Origin: Caryophanales bacterium
Lineage (GTDB): Bacteria > Bacillota_I > Bacilli_A > RFN20 > CAG-288
Direction: 5' to 3'
Assembly (NCBI GenBank): GCA_021621525.1
Contig: JAJVUU010000043.1
Location: 1 to 16,309 of the forward strand
DNA length: 16,309 bases
Shown here: piece by piece, positions 1 through 4,417 of the stretch
How positions within the stretch are numbered: the first letter of the stretch is position 1
Layout of the letters: the number at the start of each line of letters is the position of its first letter
The notes under the pieces: model-generated
Told to the model about the DNA's origin: nothing
The model's database searches: none
What the model saw: the letters and a program-made list of their open reading frames with translations, nothing else
Translations under genes and position numbers: made by a program

Positions 1-24
1 AATACTCATTCGGTAGCATATGAT

Positions 25-54
25 TTGTCAATCCATATTTCTTTTCGTTACAAT
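25..54 (+). promoter_or_regulatory. sigma-A-type promoter of the flavoprotein gene
   Basis: A TTGTCA -35 box (25-30) and a TACAAT -10 box (49-54) are separated by 18 bp. The predicted start of transcription is near 61, leaving a very short leader that contains the GGAGG ribosome binding site at 63-67. No operator is obvious in the little upstream sequence available. Confidence 0.7.
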
Positions 55-75
55 ATATAGATGGAGGTTGTTTTT

Positions 76-1269
76 ATGAAAACATTGCAATTGAGTGAAA
101 ATCTGTATTATGTCGGTGTCGTCGACAAGGGGCTTCAGGTATTTGATGTCATCATGCCCACAAGTCATGGCACAACCTATAATTCCTATCTTCTCAAGAC
201 AAGCGAAGGTACTGTCATCTTCGAAGGTTCCAAGGCCGAATTCGAAGAAGAGTATCTGGAACATATCTCTTCCATCGTCGATTTCTCTGATATCAAATAT
301 CTTGTCGTTGCCCATACGGAACCGGATCATTCCGGAGCCATCGAGGCTTTGCTGAAGAAGAATCCTGATATCACGGTTCTTGCCTCCAGTGCAGGACTGA
401 ACAATCTGAAGAACATTCTTCGCTTCCCTTTCAAGAGCCAGCCGATGCTTCCAAACAAGGAACTCAAGGTCGGAGAGTATACTCTTCAGTTTGTTTCTGG
501 TCTCTTCTGTCATTGGCCTGATGTCATGTTCACCTATATCAAGGAGAAGAAAGCTCTTGTTTCCTGTGATGCCTTTGGAGCACATTATGCGACGGATGAC
601 ATTCTTCTTTCCAAGGAAAAGAACATCGATCTCTATCATGAGATGTTCGACTACTATTTCAAATGCATCATGTCTCCTTTTGCTTCCTTTGCCATCCAGG
701 CCAGCGACAAGGCAGACAAGCTTGATTTGGATATGATTCTTCCTGGACATGGTCCTGTCATCGATACGGATGTGAAGGATGTCATCAATCGTTTCCGTGA
801 AGAAGGGAAGAAATACCTTGTCGTCAATGATCCGACCAAGGTCACCTTGGTCTATTCTTCCTGCTATGGGTATACAGGAAAGATGGCTTCTTATCTGAAG
901 GATAAATTCGAGAAGGAAGGAAAGAAGGTTGCCTTCTATCAGATTGATGCCTTGAACTACAACGGTCTCAAAGGAAGCATTCTTGAAGATATCCGTACTT
1001 CCGGCACTGTTCTCTTTGGAACACCGACCATCGTCAATGATGCCGTGTCTTTGTTCTATGACCTTGTCAACAGCGAACTCTCCATCTTCTTCACCAACAA
1101 AAAAGCTTCTGTCTTCGGAGACTATGGTTGGTCAGGTGAAGCAGTCGGCAACTTGTCTTCCTTCCTTGCCTTGAAGAAATTCAAGGTGATCGAAGGCTTC
1201 CGTTACTCCTTCAAGGTCGATGAAGCAGGATATCATGCTCTCGACGAATATTTCGAAAGAATCAAGTAA
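76..1269 (+). CDS. fprA: FprA-family A-type flavoprotein (di-iron O2/NO reductase)
   Basis: This cytosolic flavodiiron protein reduces O2 to water and/or NO to N2O with electrons from rubredoxin or a reductase, protecting anaerobes. The N-terminal half is a metallo-beta-lactamase fold carrying all expected di-iron ligands: H80, E82, D84 and H85 in HTEPDHSG, H146 in CHWPD, D165 in SCDAFG and H225 in GHGP. Residues from about 256 form a flavodoxin domain with the FMN phosphate loop YSSCYGYTG (260-268) and a later GDYGWSGEA. At 397 residues it is the normal two-domain length, with no fused rubredoxin or flavin reductase, so an external electron donor is required. An in-frame ATG at 61 is rejected as start because its own bases form the GGAGG Shine-Dalgarno, 8 nt before the ATG at 76. 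The gene is monocistronic between its promoter and the terminator at 1273. Whether O2 or NO is the physiological substrate cannot be read from the sequence. Confidence 0.95.
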   Translation: MKTLQLSENLYYVGVVDKGLQVFDVIMPTSHGTTYNSYLLKTSEGTVIFEGSKAEFEEEYLEHISSIVDFSDIKYLVVAHTEPDHSGAIEALLKKNPDITVLASSAGLNNLKNILRFPFKSQPMLPNKELKVGEYTLQFVSGLFCHWPDVMFTYIKEKKALVSCDAFGAHYATDDILLSKEKNIDLYHEMFDYYFKCIMSPFASFAIQASDKADKLDLDMILPGHGPVIDTDVKDVINRFREEGKKYLVVNDPTKVTLVYSSCYGYTGKMASYLKDKFEKEGKKVAFYQIDALNYNGLKGSILEDIRTSGTVLFGTPTIVNDAVSLFYDLVNSELSIFFTNKKASVFGDYGWSGEAVGNLSSFLALKKFKVIEGFRYSFKVDEAGYHALDEYFERIK

Positions 1270-1272
1270 ACA

Positions 1273-1306
1273 AAAATCCTTCCGGTCACACGATCGGAAG
1301 GATTTT
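1273..1306. terminator. bidirectional intrinsic terminator between convergent genes
   Basis: The arms AAAATCCTTCCG (1273-1284) and CGGAAGGATTTT (1295-1306) form a perfect 12-bp stem with a 10-nt loop that can close further by GU and UA pairs. The A-rich left flank and T-rich right flank supply a U-tract in both directions. It serves the flavoprotein gene (plus) and the phosphodiesterase operon (minus), whose last stop codon is at 1309-1311. Confidence 0.85.
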
Positions 1307-1308
1307 GC

Positions 1309-2055
1309 TTATAGGTTGTTTTTCTTTTCCAGGGCTGTCTTTACAATCTGATAATCCATGTTCTGGAAGGTGATGGTATCGACATAGGGGATGGATTTAT
1401 TGACGATTTCCTCTTTTTCGACGGTCCAGATGTTGACAAAATGCGTTTTGGAATACCGCTGTACTTTCTTCCATTCCAGGAAGGTATATTCCAGATCGAC
1501 ACCTTCGAAGAAATGGCGGAACATATAGACATATTCGTGCTTGTTGTCATGGGCGACAAGAAGCTGTCTGACAAATCCTGATTTCTTGAAGGGAAGAAGG
1601 GCTCTTGGATCAAAGGAGATGAGCATGAAGTTCTTCTTGTCCTTGACTTGTCTGAGTTCTTCCATGAGCCTTTTGGCAAGAGGCTTGTAATTTCTTTTAT
1701 AGACCTTCAGTTCGATGACGATGGGGACTCTTTCCTTTACCAGGTCAAAGACTTCCTGGAGGGTCGGAATCTTCTCACCATCGAGAAGCGCATAATTCCG
1801 TTGGATTTCATCTACGCTCATCTCTTCGACGATGCCTTCTTTTCCAGTGACTCGTTTCAGCTGTGAGTCATGGATGACGATGAGGCGATTGTCTGTCGTC
1901 AGATGGACGTCAAGTTCAATCGGCATATGGATGTCGATGGCGTTCTGGAAGGCTTTCAGTCCGTTTTCGGTATCTTTTTCGTTATGATATCCTCTGTGGC
2001 AGATGCCTTTGAGAAAGAGAGGATTGACAGATTCAATGATTTGTTTCTTGTTCAT
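1309..2055 (-). CDS. glycerophosphodiester phosphodiesterase, cytosolic
   Basis: The predicted reaction is hydrolysis of glycerophosphodiesters to glycerol 3-phosphate and an alcohol. The GDPD TIM-barrel signature is clear: CHRGYHNEKDTEN (H20, R21, E30, N31), the metal-binding pair E47 and D49 in IELDVH, the second catalytic histidine in HDSQLKRVTG (H62, D63), and IELKV with E115 and K117. At 248 residues it has the usual length of the short bacterial (UgpQ-like) group. It lacks a signal peptide or membrane anchor, so it should act on imported or internally generated diesters. An upstream TTG at 2061 would sit only 3 nt after AGGA, whereas the ATG at 2055 has that AGGA at 9 nt, so the ATG was chosen. 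The transporter stop codon lies 2 nt upstream, implying translational coupling. The terminator at 1273-1306 closes the operon. Substrate identity is unknown. Confidence 0.93.
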   Translation of the reverse strand: MNKKQIIESVNPLFLKGICHRGYHNEKDTENGLKAFQNAIDIHMPIELDVHLTTDNRLIVIHDSQLKRVTGKEGIVEEMSVDEIQRNYALLDGEKIPTLQEVFDLVKERVPIVIELKVYKRNYKPLAKRLMEELRQVKDKKNFMLISFDPRALLPFKKSGFVRQLLVAHDNKHEYVYMFRHFFEGVDLEYTFLEWKKVQRYSKTHFVNIWTVEKEEIVNKSIPYVDTITFQNMDYQIVKTALEKKNNL

Positions 2056-2057
2056 TT

Positions 2058-3503
2058 TCAATCTTCCTGATCGAATGCTTCCAGGCCCTTGGCAAACTTT
2101 GTCTTGGAAGAATGGATATTCTTCATGAAGAGGAAGATGACAAGAGATATGGTAAGACAGATTCCAGCATAGATCGGTAAGAAGCCGAAGTCAAGGTTCG
2201 GGGTCAGCATCAAGGCGCCTAAGGCGACCGGAGTCACGGTCTGGGCAGCCATGGAGCTGGCATAATAATATCCGGTGAAGGCACCGATCTTTTTGGAAGA
2301 ACACAACTCTACGACCATCGGGAAGGAATTGACGTGGACAAGGGACATGCCAAGACCCTTGACGAACCAGATGAAGTAGATGGCAATCGGGAAGCTGCCA
2401 CTTCCGGCAGCACCTTTTAAGAAGGTATAGGTTGCGATGATCCAGAAGAGATAGCTTGCCAAAGAGAGGGCAAGACCGGAAACGACAGTCCATTTTCTTC
2501 CGATTTTGCTTGCGATATAACCACCGAAGGCGAATCCGACGACGGATCCCAGACCACCGACGATGGTGTTGATCATATTGGAGCGTGAGGAAGCCTGAAG
2601 ATAATATAAGGTATAGTTGCCCATGAAGGTTCCGATACCATTGTCAGCCATGAACCAGAAGAATTCGGCGATGAGGATGAGGAATAGCATGGTCTTGTTG
2701 GCCTTCGTCATCGGCTTGTCATCTTCGATTTTGTCTTCGATTTCAGCCAGGGCTTCGCCACGTTCGAGTTCATCCTTCATCTCTGCTTCAATTTTGTTCT
2801 CTTTGATGTTGATCATGAGGACGACGGCAGAGATGACCATAAGGACGGAAGCGATGAGGAAAGGAGCTTCGATAGCCCAGATGTTATGGTATTGCCATGT
2901 ATGGGGAAGAGGTTCGCCGTTCTTGGTCTGTGTGCCAAGATATTGGCTTAGGACGAAGAAGAGGCCTACGATGGTGGCAAAGGCACCGCCGATATATCCC
3001 ATGATGTTGATGATGCCATTTGCCTTGGAACGCAAGGGTTTTGGTGTCATATCAGGCATCAAGGCGACAGCAGGATTGCGGTACATCATCATGAAGCAGC
3101 AGACGATGGTCATCATGGCGATGGTTCCAGCCATATTGTTGTAATGGAAGAAGACGGGGACGAAGGGAAAGCAGATGGCGCAGACGAGGGTTCCGACGAT
3201 GATGTATGGCATACGTTTGCCTAATTTGGTATGGGTCTTGTCGGAGAGGTGACCGAATATCGGAAGAAGAATCAATGCGGACAGGTTGTCCATTGCCATC
3301 ATGATGCCGACGAGATACTGCACTTCTTCGTTGGTAGAACCTGGGATGGCTTTCTTGAAGAGTTCCGTCAAAAACGTCGGACACCAGGAATCGTAGACTT
3401 GCCATAACAGAAGGATACCGAAAAAGGCAAAGCCGATGATGCAGGTGCGCTTCACGTTCAGCTTCAGCGGTTTTTCGGCGGGAGTTGGATTTGGATCAGC
3501 CAT
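2058..3503 (-). CDS. MFS transporter, SLC45/GPH-like (probably sugar or glycoside cation symporter)
   Basis: This is a 12-helix integral membrane transporter of 481 residues. Two features place it near the SLC45 (sucrose/maltose) and GPH symporters: the loop 2/3 motif GHLSDKTHTKLGKRMPYI (84-101) and the loop 4/5 stretch RNPAVALMPD (141-150) followed by a conserved-type PLRSKANGI. Helices 6 and 7 are joined by an acidic, lysine-rich cytoplasmic loop (about 232-268). The second half has the pseudo-repeat of motif A (GGYIASKIGRKW). The start ATG is preceded by AGGAG at 8 nt. It is the first gene of an operon with the downstream phosphodiesterase, and a cre-like site covers its promoter, so control by carbon catabolite repression is likely. 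The substrate is not readable. A sugar fits the family, while a glycerophosphodiester would fit the partner gene but is only an inference. Confidence 0.88.
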   Translation of the reverse strand: MADPNPTPAEKPLKLNVKRTCIIGFAFFGILLLWQVYDSWCPTFLTELFKKAIPGSTNEEVQYLVGIMMAMDNLSALILLPIFGHLSDKTHTKLGKRMPYIIVGTLVCAICFPFVPVFFHYNNMAGTIAMMTIVCCFMMMYRNPAVALMPDMTPKPLRSKANGIINIMGYIGGAFATIVGLFFVLSQYLGTQTKNGEPLPHTWQYHNIWAIEAPFLIASVLMVISAVVLMINIKENKIEAEMKDELERGEALAEIEDKIEDDKPMTKANKTMLFLILIAEFFWFMADNGIGTFMGNYTLYYLQASSRSNMINTIVGGLGSVVGFAFGGYIASKIGRKWTVVSGLALSLASYLFWIIATYTFLKGAAGSGSFPIAIYFIWFVKGLGMSLVHVNSFPMVVELCSSKKIGAFTGYYYASSMAAQTVTPVALGALMLTPNLDFGFLPIYAGICLTISLVIFLFMKNIHSSKTKFAKGLEAFDQED

Positions 3504-3532
3504 GAATGGGGCTCCTTTTCTATATTGGAATA

Positions 3533-3562
3533 ATTATAGCGCTTTCAAATCGTCAAGTTTAC
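3533..3562 (-). promoter_or_regulatory. probable promoter of the MFS/phosphodiesterase operon
   Basis: On the minus strand a perfect TATAAT -10 box lies at 3533-3538. No good -35 exists at 16-18 bp (TAAACT or GTAAAC around 3556-3562). A better hexamer, TTGACG (3551-3556), is only 12 bp away. The promoter therefore looks weak or activator-dependent. The leader from the predicted start to the ATG at 3503 is about 25 nt. Confidence 0.5.
3534..3547 (-). promoter_or_regulatory. cre-like operator (CcpA) overlapping the -10 box
   Basis: The minus-strand sequence TGAAAGCGCTATAA matches the cre consensus TGWAANCGNTNWCA at all positions except the second-last (A for C). It contains the AAAGCGCT centre typical of CcpA sites and overlaps the TATAAT box, where binding would block RNA polymerase. 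This is a consensus comparison by eye. Presence of ccpA/hprK in the genome is not visible here. Confidence 0.6.
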
Positions 3563-3779
3563 AAAAAAACAGGTGATTTACAATGTTTTTACACGGATAG
3601 ACTCATTTCGTCATGAAATTCAAATAGTTTTTCTATCGGTTTTTTAAATAACGATAATTTCGCATTTCATCGTTGTTTTTCGTTATGATTTTTATTTTCT
3701 ATATTTAAATTTTCACTACATATTCGGTTATTTGTGTGACTTTTTGTGACTAAAAAAGAGTAAAAAGTTTATTATCTTG
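3563..3779. other. AT-rich intergenic region, no gene recognised
   Basis: This stretch is markedly AT-rich and has stops in all frames. It holds small dyads (ATTTC-GTCAT-GAAAT at 3605-3619; ATAACGA at 3648-3654 facing TCGTTAT at 3680-3686) and the phased 10-bp repeats listed separately. It lies between the divergent MFS operon and the promoter at 3780, and marks a change from the dense housekeeping layout to the left. Confidence 0.6.
3731..3770 (+). repeat. four 10-bp units: GTGAC direct repeat followed by phased A-tracts
   Basis: The region reads as four successive decamers: TTTGTGTGAC, TTTTTGTGAC, TAAAAAAGAG, TAAAAAGTTT. GTGACT recurs with exactly 10-bp spacing (3736-3741 and 3746-3751), and two TAAAAA tracts follow in the same phase. 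It ends 9 bp upstream of the -35 box at 3780. Possible roles are a bent UP element plus a direct-repeat activator site. No binding protein is identified. Confidence 0.45.
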
Positions 3780-3808
3780 TTGACATAGCGTATGCTAAGT
3801 AGTATACT
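3780..3808 (+). promoter_or_regulatory. consensus promoter with nested palindromes, upstream of the small membrane peptide
   Basis: TTGACA (3780-3785) and TATACT (3803-3808) are separated by 17 bp, the best promoter in the window. Predicted transcription start is near 3815. A perfect 10-bp palindrome TAGTATACTA (3800-3809) covers the -10, and the spacer carries TAGC-GTAT-GCTA (3786-3797). These are good candidate operators. The ribbon-helix-helix-like product encoded at 4128 is the obvious local candidate, by inference. Confidence 0.8.
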
Positions 3809-3814
3809 ATATGT

Positions 3815-3911
3815 GGTTCGAAAGAACTGCCGAAAGAGAAGCCATGAGGAATCCAATCAGAAGCGCCCCACCATGTGAGACTAGGCGGCTTACTGAAAGG
3901 AAACAATCATC
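3815..3911 (+). promoter_or_regulatory. structured 5' leader of the small membrane peptide mRNA
   Basis: About 97 nt separate the predicted transcript start from the ATG at 3912. The first bases, GTGGTTC-GAAA-GAACTGC, can fold into a 7-bp hairpin (two wobble pairs) with a GNRA tetraloop at the extreme 5' end. A second stem pairs AAGCGCC (3861-3867) with GGCGGCTT (3884-3891) with one bulged G. It lies just before the ribosome binding site AAAGGA (3896-3901). The layout (5'-terminal hairpin, structure near the Shine-Dalgarno) resembles type I toxin mRNAs. It does not match any riboswitch class I recognise. Confidence 0.45.
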
Positions 3912-4013
3912 ATGGATTATACAGCTCTTATCCTGATTATCATCATCCTGTACCTTCTTAGAGATTCCAAGAAGGATAAGGATGGGGACGATACGAAAAA
4001 AGGCGGTCGCTAA
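3912..4013 (+). CDS. 33-residue single-transmembrane peptide, candidate type I toxin-like
   Basis: A short gene with its own consensus promoter, structured leader and AAAGGA ribosome binding site 10 nt before the ATG. The product starts MDYTALILIIIILYLL, an uninterrupted hydrophobic helix of about 14 residues (3-16), followed by a highly charged tail of alternating Lys and Asp that ends in KKGGR. This architecture (one TM helix, polar C-tail, about 30 residues) is that of Fst/TxpA/BsrG-type toxins and other small membrane peptides, though I do not recognise a named family. The last codons GGC GGT CGC TAA form one arm and the loop of the hairpin at 4000-4020, so coding and structure are superimposed. 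The downstream neighbour is a small DNA-binding-like protein. A regulatory or stress membrane peptide is an equally possible role. Confidence 0.6.
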   Translation: MDYTALILIIIILYLLRDSKKDKDGDDTKKGGR

Positions 4014-4020
4014 CCGCCTT
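3996..4020 (-). terminator. hairpin with minus-strand U-tract, over the end of the small peptide gene
   Basis: The arms AAGGCGGT (4000-4007) and ACCGCCTT (4013-4020) form a perfect 8-bp stem with loop CGCTA, and six A residues lie at 3996-4001. Read on the minus strand this is a textbook intrinsic terminator (GC stem, then TTTTTT). Read on the plus strand it has no U-tract (GAACGTT follows). No minus-strand gene exists between here and 7326, so a minus-strand terminator here suggests a short antisense RNA. I could not find a strong minus-strand promoter; TTGAGA opposite 4079-4084 has only a poor -10. Confidence 0.6.
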
Positions 4021-4127
4021 GAACGTTGAGTCTGATTGATACTCCAGATATCGCCAAATATCTAAGCCTTGTGGCTTCTCTCAATCTTGACGAAGACATT
4101 TTACGCAAAAAAAAGGAGAAAATCAAG

Positions 4128-4310
4128 ATGGAAGAAGAAGCAAAGAAGAAACAGTACAAGATGATTGACAATTGGAGAAAGGCACACCAGCGGGCAATCA
4201 ATCTTCACTTTAACAAGGACACCGATTCGGATGTCCTTGAAAAACTGGACTCTGTCCCGAGCAAGGCTGACTATGTCAGGAGGCTTGTCAGAGAAGATTT
4301 AAAAAAATAA
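4128..4310 (+). CDS. small ribbon-helix-helix-like protein (60 residues)
   Basis: Probable Arc/CopG-like DNA-binding protein. After a lysine- and glutamate-rich N-terminus, the segment INLHFN can form the DNA-contacting beta strand. DSDVLEKLDSV would be helix A and KADYVRRLVREDLKK helix B, in the order and spacing of ribbon-helix-helix dimers. The reading frame stays open upstream to a TTG at 4026, but that codon has no ribosome binding site. The ATG at 4128 has AAGGAG 9 nt before it, so the shorter form was chosen. It lies about 115 nt after the small membrane peptide and 74 nt before the leader peptide, all on one strand without a plus-strand terminator between, so one transcript could carry all of them. 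Such proteins often repress their own promoter; the palindromes at 3786-3809 are a plausible target. The fold is inferred from pattern only. Confidence 0.65.
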   Translation: MEEEAKKKQYKMIDNWRKAHQRAINLHFNKDTDSDVLEKLDSVPSKADYVRRLVREDLKK

Positions 4311-4319
4311 TTGATTTAG

Positions 4320-4350
4320 GCTATTGTAAAAATAATTATCGGTATATAAC
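4320..4350 (+). promoter_or_regulatory. weak candidate promoter before the leader peptide
   Basis: TTGTAA (4324-4329) and TATAAC (4345-4350) lie 15 bp apart, slightly short, and an AT palindrome ATAATTAT occupies 4332-4339. Read-through from 3780 is at least as likely. The perfect TTGACA at 4364-4369 has no -10 box at a usable distance. Confidence 0.25.
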
Positions 4351-4384
4351 CTATGCGAATGAATTGACAAAAGGTGGCTATACG

Positions 4385-4417
4385 ATGTCTGTCCGTTACG
4401 TCAAAATCACCATATGA
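4385..4417 (+). CDS. 10-residue leader peptide overlapping the next gene by ATGA
   Basis: ATG at 4385 is preceded by AAAAGGTGG, with its AAGG core 10 nt from the ATG, and encodes MSVRYVKITI. Its TGA (4415-4417) overlaps the ATG (4414-4416) of the large downstream gene in the ATGA arrangement. The large gene itself has no Shine-Dalgarno, so ribosomes finishing the leader are the likely source of initiation there. A regulatory (attenuator-like) role is possible, but no competing hairpins are evident. Confidence 0.5.
   Translation: MSVRYVKITI

Noticed and set aside
28..750. 240-codon open frame on the minus strand opposite the flavoprotein gene
   Set aside because: It lies wholly antisense to a gene with complete family motifs, and its translation shows no recognisable domain. 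It follows from the codon usage of the real gene.
3648..3686. ATAACGA/TCGTTAT dyad as an attachment site or terminator
   Set aside because: Seven base pairs with a 25-nt loop in AT-rich DNA is weak, no duplicate copy was found elsewhere in the window, and there is no adjacent recombinase.
3815..3911. The structured leader as a known riboswitch or a tRNA
   Set aside because: No cloverleaf, and no conserved core of the riboswitch classes I can recall. The downstream gene is not a typical riboswitch target.
4026..4127. N-terminal extension of the RHH-like protein from a TTG at 4026
   Set aside because: The TTG has no ribosome binding site, while the ATG at 4128 has AAGGAG at ideal spacing.
4364..4386. 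Perfect TTGACA at 4364 as a promoter for the large fusion gene
   Set aside because: The only -10-like sequence (TATACGAT) is about 10 bp away, too close for a sigma-A promoter. The site also runs into the leader peptide ribosome binding site.
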